Assembly (NCBI GenBank): GCA_938004375.1
Contig: CALKWH010000048.1
Location: 1-22,044, forward strand
Reading direction: 5' to 3'
Source: an uncultured Pseudomonadota bacterium
GTDB lineage: Bacteria > Myxococcota_A > Polyangia > HGW-17
Length of the DNA stretch: 22,044 nt
Shown here: positions 8,056 through 15,905 of the stretch, one piece after another
How the letters are laid out: each line of letters begins with the position of its first letter
Numbering within the stretch: the first letter of the stretch is position 1
Notes under the pieces: model-generated
What the model was told of the DNA's origin: nothing
Databases searched by the model: none
Seen by the model: only the letters and a program-made list of their open reading frames with translations
Translations under genes and position numbers: made by a program

Positions 8056-8730
8056 CTATCGGCAGCCCCGGGGCTCGGGCGCTTCCTCGGGCAGCGCGCA
8101 GAAGCCCGCCGAGAACGGCCCCGCCAGCTTCCCTGCCGCTCCGAACGTGAGGTTCAGACGGCCCGCCGCTGCGCCGCCCTCCTGCGACGAGATGGCGTCG
8201 AGCACGAGCTCCCCCGCGGTCGCGCGGACGGCCCCCTCTGCCAGCGTGTTCCGGCAGTCCGCGTCGAGCTTCACGAAGCCGGCGCGCTTCACGTCCTGGT
8301 CCGCCACGGCGCCTTCGGTGCGGACGGCGTAGGTGCCGGGCCCGAACGGGGCATCGCGGTTGGCTGGCGTGTTGTGCTTGAGCGTGATCGTCAGGAGCGC
8401 GGCATCCCGGGGCATGGCGCCCCCGGCCAGCAGTCCGCACAGCCCGGCCCGGTCCGACAGGATCAACGTCAGGTCGTCCGCCTGGTCCCGCCACAGGAAC
8501 ACTGCGTCTTTGACGGCGAACGTCACACCCGACACGGTCCCCAGCGACTCGCCGATCCGACCCACTGCCGCGCCCGGAGCCACGGTCATGGACCCTTCGG
8601 CCGGCGTCGCGGCGACCGTGCCCTCCCCGGACGACCCCGACCGCGCGCGCCCGCATCCCGGGAGCGTGATCATGACGGCCAACGTCAAACACAGACTGGC
8701 AACACGCTTCGCTCCGACCTTCCATTTCAT
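8056..8730 (-). CDS. Putative lipoprotein of unknown function
   Basis: 224 residues. ATG 8730 is preceded on the minus strand by GAGGTG at a good distance, and the protein then starts MKWKVGAKR with a basic n-region and hydrophobic core. The lipobox is LPGC, with Cys26 as the lipidated residue. The mature part begins with a Gly/Ser/Ala-rich linker, followed by a single domain without motifs I recognise, containing three cysteines. It lies 67 bases downstream of the EEP-fold hydrolase gene on the same strand and may be co-transcribed with it. It converges on the preceding unknown gene, with only 21 bases between the stops. Confidence 0.75.
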   Translation of the reverse strand: MKWKVGAKRVASLCLTLAVMITLPGCGRARSGSSGEGTVAATPAEGSMTVAPGAAVGRIGESLGTVSGVTFAVKDAVFLWRDQADDLTLILSDRAGLCGLLAGGAMPRDAALLTITLKHNTPANRDAPFGPGTYAVRTEGAVADQDVKRAGFVKLDADCRNTLAEGAVRATAGELVLDAISSQEGGAAAGRLNLTFGAAGKLAGPFSAGFCALPEEAPEPRGCR

Positions 8731-8797
8731 GGCTGCACCTCGCTGATCCCATACTGTGCGCCCTCGGGACCTCACCTGTCAAGACGGAGGCGCCCGG

Positions 8798-9925
8798 CTA
8801 CGGCAGGCGGAAGGTGGCCAGAATCGGCAAGTGGTCGGAGATGCGCAGCGTCCCCTCGGAGAGGACGGTGGGGGCCTCGACCCGCAGCTCCTTCGAGAAA
8901 AAGAGGTAGTCGATGGTCCGGTCGGGACCCGCGACGCGCGGGTCGTTGGGGAAGTGGGTGAACCAGCGCGCGAAGTCGGGGCCCTGCGTGTGCTCCGGGG
9001 CCGGGATCGACGCCCACCGGGCGCGCAGGGAGGTGAGCTCGGTCTCGGGCTTGAAGTACGCGCGCTGCGGAGGTCCCAGGCGGTCGTAGGCGGCGCGATC
9101 CGGCAGCAGGTTGAAGTCTCCCCCGATCACGAAGGGGCGGGCCGCGGCGTCGTGGGCGCCCAGGATGCGACGGACCGCCAGCACCTGGCGCTCCATGGTG
9201 TCGGTTCCCTGGGCGAAGGCGTCGAGGTGGGTGGAGAGCAGCGCCAGCTCGCCGCCCTCGGCCAGCGGCACCCGGACCTCGAGCACGGCGCGCTTGAAGT
9301 TGAACTGCTGGACAACCCACCAGTCGGGCATGAGGGGCAGCTGGTACCGGGTGGCGGCGCCCAGACGATGGCGGGAAATCACGGCGAGCTTCAGGCCCGC
9401 GCGCCCCCACACCTTCGGGTGCGGCACGAAGGCGGCCTTCCAATACCACGCCGTGGCATGGGAACCGTACTCCGAGGGGAGCTGCGCCAGGAGCTTGGCG
9501 AGCTGGTCCTCGCCGTCGCTGCGCGCCGCACCGTCGTCGAGCTCCTGGAGCAGGATGAAGTCGGGCCGCTGCTCCCGGATGACCCGGGCCACCTCCGCGA
9601 GGGTGGCGTCGAGGTCCGCGCGGCGGGGCCGGGTGTCGGGGCCGCTGCCGTCGAGCAGGTCATAGAAGAAAACGTAGTTCTTTCCGGCCATGTACTGGAC
9701 GTTCCAGTTGAGCACGGTGAAGGGACGCGATCGCGACAACAGGGGCGCATCGGGCCGGTTGGTGACCGGCACGGATTCGACGGGGGCGGGATGATACGTC
9801 AGGGACCACACGAGCAGCAGCAACCCCATAACTAGGAGGCCCAGGCCCAGCAGGACCCAGCACACGACCCGCAGGATCTTCCCCGCGCGGCCGGGGCCGG
9901 ACGGAACGGACGGATTCTCGTTCAT
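8798..9925 (-). CDS. Membrane-anchored endonuclease/exonuclease/phosphatase-family protein
   Basis: 375 residues from ATG 9925, preceded by GAGGAG on the minus strand. A transmembrane segment at about 18-42 puts the catalytic domain outside the cytoplasm if N-in. The EEP fold is shown by its motifs in order: NWNVQ (Asn75), LLQELDD (Glu128), STHLD (His233), GGDFN (Asp270, Asn272), DRTIDYLFF (335-343) and SDHLP (Asp364, His365). The family hydrolyses phosphodiesters in nucleic acids, phosphoinositides or sphingomyelin using a divalent metal; the substrate here cannot be told. It is divergent from the TPR gene at 10081 and upstream of the lipoprotein gene on its own strand. Confidence 0.9.
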   Translation of the reverse strand: MNENPSVPSGPGRAGKILRVVCWVLLGLGLLVMGLLLLVWSLTYHPAPVESVPVTNRPDAPLLSRSRPFTVLNWNVQYMAGKNYVFFYDLLDGSGPDTRPRRADLDATLAEVARVIREQRPDFILLQELDDGAARSDGEDQLAKLLAQLPSEYGSHATAWYWKAAFVPHPKVWGRAGLKLAVISRHRLGAATRYQLPLMPDWWVVQQFNFKRAVLEVRVPLAEGGELALLSTHLDAFAQGTDTMERQVLAVRRILGAHDAAARPFVIGGDFNLLPDRAAYDRLGPPQRAYFKPETELTSLRARWASIPAPEHTQGPDFARWFTHFPNDPRVAGPDRTIDYLFFSKELRVEAPTVLSEGTLRISDHLPILATFRLP

Positions 9926-10013
9926 GGAACTCCTCGCGTCGCACGGCGTTGTTCCCCGCGCCGCGCGTCCGAGCATGCCGCCCCCGGCCCCCGGGTGTCA
10001 AACTGATTCGTAC

Positions 10014-10041
10014 TTGAATCCCGATCCAGTTCGCCTATACT
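10014..10041 (+). promoter_or_regulatory. Candidate sigma70-type promoter for the TPR/rseC/flippase group
   Basis: TTGAAT (10014-10019) and TATACT (10036-10041) are separated by 16 bases, close to housekeeping consensus. They lie about 40 bases before the TPR gene's start, in the gap between divergent genes. Confidence 0.6.
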
Positions 10042-10080
10042 TCACCGGTTCGCCGACCGAACGGCACGCGGAGGCTCCCC

Positions 10081-10866
10081 ATGTCCGACTGGATTTCCCA
10101 CCTGCAGCACGGCTACAAGGCGCTCGCCGAGAACCACGCCACCATCGCCTACACCCATTTCCACGCGGCCTGGGAGGAGAACCCCGAGCATCCGCTGGTC
10201 CGCTTCGCCTGGGGGCAGGCGCTGGCCCAGACCGGGCACACCCGCGAAGCCGTGGCCCTGCTGGAGCAGGCGGCCCGCGCCGAGCCGGAGCTCGTCGAGA
10301 TCGCCTGCGCCTGGGCCAAGGCGGTGCTGGATCTGGGCGACTTCGCCAGCGCCGAGCGCATCCTGGCCGAGCTCGAGCAGCAGCACCCCGCCGACGCGCT
10401 GGTGCGCATGACCCTCGTGGAGCTGGCCGTTCGCCGGGGCGATCCCGACGCGGCCGAGCGCCATCTGGCCACCGCCGGGGACGGCGCCGACGAACGCACC
10501 CGGCGGGTGGCCCGCGCCCAGATAGCCCAGGTCCGCGGCCTTTTGGCCTCCCGCGCGGGGAACACCGACGAGGCGCGCCGGCACTTCGAGACCGCCATCG
10601 AGCACGAGCCAGCCTGGGCGGGCCCCTGGATCAACCTGGGCGTGCTCGCCGAGGGCGCCCCGGATCCGGCTCGCGCCCGGACCTGCTACGAGCGCGCGCT
10701 GGTCCTCGAACCCGGCCACCCGGTGGCCCTCTACAACGCAGCCCGACTGCGTGCCCGGGCCGGGGACACGAAGGCCGCCCGCGAGCTGGTCTCGCGGCTG
10801 CTCGAGGCGGTCCCCGAGTACCCCGGGGGCCGGGAATTGATGGACTCCATGAAGAAGAAGGATTAG
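10081..10866 (+). CDS. TPR-repeat protein
   Basis: 261 residues. The start is set by GGAGG at 10070-10074, six bases before ATG. The sequence is almost all helical repeats of tetratricopeptide type, about six, with the usual small residues and a closing Pro (for example ENPEHPLVRFAWGQALAQTG, HEPAWAGPWINLGVLA, LEPGHPVALYNAARLRARAG). There is no signal peptide, so it is probably a cytoplasmic scaffold. TPR proteins bind partner proteins; none is indicated here. It is followed after 10 bases by the RseC-like gene and has its own promoter candidate upstream. Confidence 0.85.
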   Translation: MSDWISHLQHGYKALAENHATIAYTHFHAAWEENPEHPLVRFAWGQALAQTGHTREAVALLEQAARAEPELVEIACAWAKAVLDLGDFASAERILAELEQQHPADALVRMTLVELAVRRGDPDAAERHLATAGDGADERTRRVARAQIAQVRGLLASRAGNTDEARRHFETAIEHEPAWAGPWINLGVLAEGAPDPARARTCYERALVLEPGHPVALYNAARLRARAGDTKAARELVSRLLEAVPEYPGGRELMDSMKKKD

Positions 10867-10876
10867 GCGCGCCGTC

Positions 10877-11353
10877 ATGTCCGAGACCGTGGTGCGCGAG
10901 GGCACCGTCCTCAGGGTCGACGGCGACGTGCTGCGTGTGGTGGTGGGCCGCCCCGACGCCTGCGGCCACTGCGCGGCCGCCAACGCCTGCCACACCTTCT
11001 CCGGCGGGCGCCGCCATGAAGCCCGGGCCCGGAACGAGTGCGGGGCCGCGGTCGGCCAGCGCGTACGCCTGGAGATGGACGCCGCCCCGCTCCTGCTCGC
11101 CGCCTTCCTGGTCTACTTCCTGCCCTCTTTGGGCATCCTGCTGCTGGCCTGGGCAGGCCACGCGCTGGGGCCGGACCTCGGGCTCTCCGAGAACGGCGGC
11201 GCGGTGGCGGGCGCGGCCCTGGCGCTGGCCGCTGCCGCCCTGTTCCTGCTGATCCACGGTCGCCGGCACCGACAAAGCCCCCCGGTCTTCCGCGCCACCG
11301 AACTCCTCCCCGACCGCCCCGAGGCCCCATGCGGAAGCTCCCTGCCCGAGTGA
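10877..11353 (+). CDS. rseC: RseC/MucC-like membrane protein
   Basis: 158 residues. It has the RseC layout: an N-terminal beta-rich soluble part (GTVLRVDGDVLRVVV), a Cys motif C29-x2-C32-x5-C38, an x-VxLxM segment, then two transmembrane segments at about 70-95 and 106-127. In gamma-proteobacteria RseC acts with the Rsx/Rnf electron-transfer complex in reducing SoxR and modulates sigmaE signalling. No rnf, rsx or rpoE gene is next to it here, so the role in this organism is inferred from family only. The end overlaps the next gene by 25 bases. Confidence 0.82.
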   Translation: MSETVVREGTVLRVDGDVLRVVVGRPDACGHCAAANACHTFSGGRRHEARARNECGAAVGQRVRLEMDAAPLLLAAFLVYFLPSLGILLLAWAGHALGPDLGLSENGGAVAGAALALAAAALFLLIHGRRHRQSPPVFRATELLPDRPEAPCGSSLPE

Positions 11354-12276
11354 AATGGGCGCTGCCCCGACTCGCGGGCCTGGCCATCCTGGCCTGGGTG
11401 CTCCACCGCGTGGGGCCCGGCGCCTTCGTGGGCGCGTTCGTCCGCGTGGGCCCGTGGTGGTTCCTCGCCGCGCTGGCCCTCAACGTCCCCCACCTCGCCT
11501 GCAAGATCGAGCGCTGGCACGTCCTGCTGGGCCGCTGCGGCATCGCCCTGGGGCGGCGGCGGGCGGCCAGGGCCTGGCTCGCGGGGGTCGCCCTGGGCGC
11601 GTTCACGCCGGGGCGCGCGGGGGAGTTCTTCCGCGCCTGGTTCCCGGTCCGGCAGGCGGGCGCGCCGCTGGCGGCCTCCCTGGCGACCGTCCTCGCGGAC
11701 CGGCTCTGGGACCTCGCCCTCATGTTCGCCCTGTCCGTGGCGGCCGCTTTCCTCCTCGTCGGCGCCCCTTGGGTGGTCACCGGCGCCGGCGCGGCGGCCG
11801 CGATCCTGGGCGCCCTGTTCCTGGTCCGCCGCCCCCTGCGCCGAATCCTCTCCCGGCTGCGCACACGCCTGGGGCTCTCGACCGACCAAAAGGATCTGTT
11901 CGTGGGCTCGCTGGCCGCCTGCGCCCGGCCCTGGCCGGCCCCCCTGGCCTGGACCGTCGCCGGGCACCTGTTCATGAACCTGCAGGTCTGGCTCCTGGCC
12001 CGCGCCATCGGCGCCGAAATCGGCTTTATCGAGTCCCTGCTGCTGTTCTCGGTGGCCAACACGGTGGCGCTTTTGCCCGTGAGCGTGCTGGGCCTAGGCA
12101 CCCGCGAGGCCGTCCTGGGTGCGCTGTTCGTGCTGGCCGGCCACGCCGAGCTCCATGGGGTGACCGTGGCCCTCTCGTTTTTCCTGCTCGGATCGATCCC
12201 GGTCACCGTCGTCGGCGCCGGGCTGTTGCTCCACCCCGCCGGCCCGTCTTCTCCTGCGCCACCCGCAAATCCGTGA
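11329..12276 (+). CDS. Flippase-like membrane protein (UPF0104/LPG-synthase transmembrane family)
   Basis: 315 residues from ATG 11329, inside the end of rseC. It has many hydrophobic segments, about eight. The family signature is present as LGAFTPGRAGEFFRAWF (89-105), followed by the conserved ADRLWDL helix. A later conserved segment, SVLGLGTREAVLG, is also typical. Members include the transmembrane domain of lysylphosphatidylglycerol synthase and AglD-type proteins, thought to move lipid-linked molecules across the inner membrane. There is no C-terminal synthase domain, so lipid lysylation is not expected. Last gene of the probable three-gene group. Confidence 0.88.
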   Translation: MRKLPARVKWALPRLAGLAILAWVLHRVGPGAFVGAFVRVGPWWFLAALALNVPHLACKIERWHVLLGRCGIALGRRRAARAWLAGVALGAFTPGRAGEFFRAWFPVRQAGAPLAASLATVLADRLWDLALMFALSVAAAFLLVGAPWVVTGAGAAAAILGALFLVRRPLRRILSRLRTRLGLSTDQKDLFVGSLAACARPWPAPLAWTVAGHLFMNLQVWLLARAIGAEIGFIESLLLFSVANTVALLPVSVLGLGTREAVLGALFVLAGHAELHGVTVALSFFLLGSIPVTVVGAGLLLHPAGPSSPAPPANP

Positions 12277-12379
12277 AAAAATCGCAGGACAAAACGATGT
12301 CGCGCTGCTATATTAAATGCGCAGTTGGTATTTAACTTATTTGTTCCATGAACGCGTCACCCCAAGCCGGAGCCGAATC

Positions 12380-13387
12380 ATGTCACCTGCCCGCATCCCG
12401 TTCATCCTGTCCTTCGTACTGGTTCTCCTGCTGATCGTCGCCTGCGACGACGACGGAGACAACAACGTCAACAACGTCAACAACGTCAACAACGTCAACA
12501 ACGTCAACAACGTCAATAACGTCAACAATATCAACAACGTCAACAACGGCACCTGCGGCGACGGCGTCCTCGCCCCGCCCGAGGCCTGCGACGGCGACGT
12601 CTTCCCCGACGGCGCCGACTGCCTCGCCCTGGGCTACGACGGCGGCACCATCGCCTGCGCCCTGGACTGCACGCTGGACACCTCGGGCTGCACGGGCTGC
12701 CTGGACGCGTGCGAGGAAGGCGTCAGTTTCTGTCGCGTCGACGACGCCGGTTACGACTACTGCGCCGTCAACCCGGAGACCGGCTGTCTGCAGTGGTTCT
12801 CCGCAACCTGCCCCATCACCTACCCGATCTGCCTCGAGTACGAAGGCGTCGCCAACTGTTACACCAATGAATGCGAGGTCCAGTGCGGCCTCGGCGAGGC
12901 CCGCTGCAGCGTCGGCGGAGACGCGATCGAGACCTGTGAGCCCGGCCTCGACGGCTGCAACCTGTGGACGGCGACCACCTGTCCACCCGAGGCCTCGCGC
13001 TGCGCCGAGGGTACCCCCCCCACCTGCGTGGATCCGAACGCCTGCGTGGACGAGTGCCTCCTGGGGACTGACCCGGTCTGCTCCATGGACCAGACCGGCC
13101 TGGAGTCCTGCGGAACGGGCCCCGACGGCTGCGCCATCCTCGAATACGCGGCCTGCCCCCCGGAGCTCCCCGCCTGCGAGATCGACGCCAACGGCGTTTC
13201 CGCGTGCATCGGCGGCGGCTGCGTGGACGCCTGCCTTTTGGGCGAGGTCCAGTGCAACACCGCGGGCGACGCCATCGAGACCTGCGCCACCGGTCCCGAC
13301 GGTTGCACCGCCTGGGAGATCGCGGCCTGCCCGCTCAACAAGCCCAACTGCGTGATCTTCAACGGCGCCCCCACCTGCCGCAATTAG
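12380..13387 (+). CDS. Lipoprotein with NNV linker and four Cys-rich repeats
   Basis: 335 residues. ATG 12380 gives a clean lipoprotein signal: hydrophobic core, then LIVAC with Cys22 lipidated, followed by DDD. Residues 28-56 are an Asn-Asn-Val/Ile linker encoded by a minisatellite. A Cys-rich unit follows (CGDGVLAPPEACDG, about 59-104), related in style to the myxobacterial Cys-rich repeat. Residues 105-335 are four repeats of about 56 residues, each with about six cysteines and a core of GLxxCxxxxxGCxxWxxxxCPxxxPxC. The protein is probably surface-exposed on a flexible stalk and held by disulphides. Function is unknown. The preceding 103 bases are AT-rich and probably hold its promoter, but I see no convincing -35/-10 pair. 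Confidence 0.85.
   Translation: MSPARIPFILSFVLVLLLIVACDDDGDNNVNNVNNVNNVNNVNNVNNVNNINNVNNGTCGDGVLAPPEACDGDVFPDGADCLALGYDGGTIACALDCTLDTSGCTGCLDACEEGVSFCRVDDAGYDYCAVNPETGCLQWFSATCPITYPICLEYEGVANCYTNECEVQCGLGEARCSVGGDAIETCEPGLDGCNLWTATTCPPEASRCAEGTPPTCVDPNACVDECLLGTDPVCSMDQTGLESCGTGPDGCAILEYAACPPELPACEIDANGVSACIGGGCVDACLLGEVQCNTAGDAIETCATGPDGCTAWEIAACPLNKPNCVIFNGAPTCRN
12461..12547 (+). repeat. 9-bp minisatellite encoding the NNV linker
   Basis: Nine and two-thirds copies of the unit AACAACGTC, with scattered C-to-T changes (AAT, ATC), inside the lipoprotein gene just after the lipobox region. The codons are nearly uniform, which suggests recent copy-number change. Confidence 0.95.
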
Positions 13388-13452
13388 AGGGCCGATTAAT
13401 TATTGGCGGCATAGTCCGTATCGGCTGCAACGGATGATGTGACCGCTGGCGA

Positions 13453-13480
13453 TTGGGTTGTGTGGTTTTTCAACTAGATT
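13453..13480 (+). promoter_or_regulatory. Weak promoter candidate for the zinc-ribbon gene
   Basis: TTGGGT (13453-13458) and TAGATT (13475-13480) with a 16-base spacer lie 23 bases before the start codon at 13504. The match to consensus is only partial. Confidence 0.3.
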
Positions 13481-13503
13481 CCATCGTTCCCTGAGGTCAC
13501 GAC

Positions 13504-14820
13504 ATGACGGAGAGTCAGCCCAACTACATTTATGCGTGTCGCCAGTGCGGTTCACAAACGAGCCGGGATACCTTTGAATTCTTCATTAAATGTCCCTTCT
13601 GTGGGACCGCCATTGCGCCCGACTGGGAACAATATCGCCGATCCCCACATTTTCAGAAGGCAAGCCAAGGTTATTCTTTGCAGGACGATCCCGAGATGAT
13701 GGCGGCCCGCCAACTTTTCAGTGACTTGGCCATTCAAATGGAATCAGCACAGAAGAAAGGCCATCGGAAAGCGTGGCGTCATGCAGCTGAAAACTATTTC
13801 CGCCTGAACCTGTTCATCAATCCACAGGTCATGGCGCCCTATGTCGAAGCTGCCGGCGGGGGCGAAGCATATCTTCGCCGGACTCTAGATTCCCTGGAAA
13901 TCACATACTTTGACCGATGGGTTTCCTTCTTGAGCAAACTGAGCGACTTCATGCACTGGTTGTTCTATTCTCTATGGAAACCCCACACGTTGTTGCGCGT
14001 CAGTCTGTTGCTTTGGGCTTCAAGGCTTTTCGCACGCGCCAACGGTCGAGCCATGTACGCGATGGCCAATCCACCGGTCTCGGGCGAAGCGTTGAAAGAC
14101 AAGCTCCGAGAGGGTGACCAGACAATGATGGCCGCAGAAATCCTGGGCTTGATAGACGCCAATAATCAGCGGCTTACGCTGAGGCTCAAGAAAAGGCTGG
14201 CCCTCCGCTATGGGCATCTGGATCCGAAGATTGCCATGTGGAATCCCCAGCGGCCTTCCATGAGCGATGCCATGCCGAGCGCCGTAAAAATGGTGGAATG
14301 TCCGCTTTGCGGCAAGGTCAAAGCTGTCACCGGAGTGCATGACAGCCTCCTGCTGTGCCTGGAGTGCCAGTATTACGAAGACCCCGTCGATTCGACGACC
14401 GAGTCGCAACCGAAGAGTGCGGAACCGGCGGTTTGTGCCCAGTGCGGCAATCCCTTGTCCGGCGACATCGCCAGTGAAATATTTATCTGTGGTCACTGTG
14501 GAACCCGGCGCGCGCTGCCCGCGGATCCAGGCTCAGCACGCAGCCAGATTCAGACCCTGGCCAACGCCATGTCCATCCAATCAGTTCGTTCCCTGGCCCA
14601 GCATCCCCGCTTCAGTGAGTATATTCGGAAAACGGTGAAGCCCCTGTTCAAGGAAATGATGGATCTTCCCGACGACCCGTCACGCATCCGACACGTAAAA
14701 CAGGTGTTGAAAAAGAAGCCCGACCTGCTGCCCACCCTCTCCCGATGGAGCCAATCGCCGCATCCCGATCTGGACTTCATTCGGCGCATGGTCAAAGTAC
14801 TGAGCGAATACTCACAATAA
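13504..14820 (+). CDS. Protein with three zinc ribbons, function unknown
   Basis: 438 residues; ATG 13504 follows GAGG at 13493-13496. Three four-Cys zinc-ribbon knuckle pairs are visible: C12/C15 with C30/C33, C266/C269 with C285/C288, and C311/C314 with C329/C332. Between the first and second lies a mostly helical region (about 60-240) containing a hydrophobic, Trp-rich patch at about 138-178. The C-terminal 100 residues are helical and basic, with no zinc site. There is no signal peptide. The gene is clearly AT-richer than its neighbours, with relaxed codon use (TTT, AAA, AAT), suggesting transfer from another genome. Zinc ribbons often bind nucleic acid or protein; no specific family is recognised. 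Confidence 0.8.
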   Translation: MTESQPNYIYACRQCGSQTSRDTFEFFIKCPFCGTAIAPDWEQYRRSPHFQKASQGYSLQDDPEMMAARQLFSDLAIQMESAQKKGHRKAWRHAAENYFRLNLFINPQVMAPYVEAAGGGEAYLRRTLDSLEITYFDRWVSFLSKLSDFMHWLFYSLWKPHTLLRVSLLLWASRLFARANGRAMYAMANPPVSGEALKDKLREGDQTMMAAEILGLIDANNQRLTLRLKKRLALRYGHLDPKIAMWNPQRPSMSDAMPSAVKMVECPLCGKVKAVTGVHDSLLLCLECQYYEDPVDSTTESQPKSAEPAVCAQCGNPLSGDIASEIFICGHCGTRRALPADPGSARSQIQTLANAMSIQSVRSLAQHPRFSEYIRKTVKPLFKEMMDLPDDPSRIRHVKQVLKKKPDLLPTLSRWSQSPHPDLDFIRRMVKVLSEYSQ

Positions 14821-14882
14821 TTCCGTGAACGGCATATTGAAACCAGGTCAACTTGAGGTGAACCAAGGGATTGGGTCATTAC

Positions 14883-14942
14883 CAGTCCAAGTCCAAGTCC
14901 AAGTCCAAGTCGAAATCGAAATCGATCCCCGTCCCGATCCCG
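14883..14942. repeat. Degenerating hexamer tandem repeat
   Basis: Seven 6-bp units run from 14883 to 14924 (CAGTCC, AAGTCC three times, AAGTCG, AAATCG twice), continuing as degenerate units ATCCCC, GTCCCG and ATCCCG to about 14942. It lies in the 204-base gap between the zinc-ribbon gene and the sigma factor. Otherwise the gap holds only the sigma gene's upstream region; GCAAC at 14947-14951 may be part of an ECF-type -35 element, but no paired -10 is convincing. Confidence 0.9.
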
Positions 14943-15024
14943 TAGCGCAACTTTTTCCTAACATCTCCCGACGCCGGCGTGTCAACATGCACGGGGCGGC
15001 TGGAACGCCGCGTGACGGGAGACC

Positions 15025-15564
15025 ATGAGCCAAGACGACGATCGCGACCTAGTGCGACGGATCCTCGACGGCGACGCGCGGGCGGCCGACGCCTTCGCTC
15101 GGCGCTGGTTCGGGCCATGCTACGCCGTGGCCCTGGCCGTCGTGCGCCACCCGCAGGACGCCCAGGACGTGGCCCAGGAGAGCCTGATCAAGGCCCTGCG
15201 CCGCCTGGACCAACTGGCGGACCCGGGGACGCCGGGACCGTGGATCCACGCCATCGCCCGGAACACCGCGCTCTCGCACCTGGCCCGGGCGCGCCGACGC
15301 GGCCGCAGCGTGGACCTGGACGCCGTGACGCCCATCCCGGCGCCCGCCGCCCCGGACGGGGATGAAGGCGCGCGCCTCGTCCACGCCCTGGGCGTCCTGA
15401 AGGAGCACGAACGGGCGGTGGTCCTGCTCCACGACCTCGACGGCCTGCCCCACGCCGAGATCGCGACGTTTTTGGGCGTCACCGAGACCAATTCCCGCCA
15501 GCTGCTGTTCGTCGCGCGCAAGAAGCTCCGCGCCGTCCTGCAGCCGGAGGAGGCAATGTCATGA
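15025..15564 (+). CDS. ECF-type RNA polymerase sigma factor
   Basis: 179 residues; ATG 15025 follows a GGGAG site. Region sigma2 covers about 20-91, with the core-binding motif DAQDVAQESLIKALRRLDQL (44-63) and the -10-reading helix WIHAIARNTALSHLARARRR (73-92). Region sigma4 covers about 118-170, with HERAVVLLHDLDGLPHAEIA (128-147) and the helix-turn-helix ending in LLFVARKKLR. There is no extra sigma1.1 or sigma3 domain, as expected for group IV sigmas. The next gene starts inside its stop codon, so the three-gene group is translated as an operon. The partners suggest control by a periplasmic signal, as in CnrH systems. Confidence 0.93.
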   Translation: MSQDDDRDLVRRILDGDARAADAFARRWFGPCYAVALAVVRHPQDAQDVAQESLIKALRRLDQLADPGTPGPWIHAIARNTALSHLARARRRGRSVDLDAVTPIPAPAAPDGDEGARLVHALGVLKEHERAVVLLHDLDGLPHAEIATFLGVTETNSRQLLFVARKKLRAVLQPEEAMS

Positions 15565-15902
15565 CCGACCATCCCATCGATTTTTCCCCGCTGGATCCGC
15601 GTCGGGACCCCGACCGCTTCGACGGCATGATCCGGCACGTCGTCGCCCGGGGCCTGCCGCCCCCGGTGTCCCCCCTGACCTGGAGCCTGGCCCGGCTCTT
15701 CGCCCCCGGGTTCGCGACGGCGCTCGTGCTGGCCCTGGTGTTCGGCGTGCTCGCCGCGCGCGTGCCCGCCGCCGGCCCCGCCCCGGGCGACGGTGCAGGG
15801 ACCGCCGCGACCGCCACGTCGACCGGCCCGTTCGCCTTCGCCACCTGGGCGGCGACGGGCGGCGACGATCCCTGGAGCGACCTTGACATGCTGCGGAGGT
15901 GA
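15561..15902 (+). CDS. Small single-pass membrane protein, putative anti-sigma factor
   Basis: 113 residues, with its start overlapping the sigma factor's stop (ATGA). The N-terminal 45 residues are charged and would face the cytoplasm. One transmembrane helix lies at about 50-69, and the rest is an Ala/Gly/Thr-rich periplasmic tail. There is no recognisable zinc anti-sigma motif (HxxxCxxC). Small membrane proteins in this place, such as CnrY, hold the ECF sigma factor at the membrane. That role is inferred from gene order and topology rather than from sequence similarity. Confidence 0.6.
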   Translation: MTDHPIDFSPLDPRRDPDRFDGMIRHVVARGLPPPVSPLTWSLARLFAPGFATALVLALVFGVLAARVPAAGPAPGDGAGTAATATSTGPFAFATWAATGGDDPWSDLDMLRR

Positions 15903-15905
15903 CCC

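Noticed and set aside
14825..15033. Small frames on both strands over the hexamer repeat
   Set aside because: They are driven by the 6-bp repeat, lack ribosome sites, and one overlaps the sigma gene's start.
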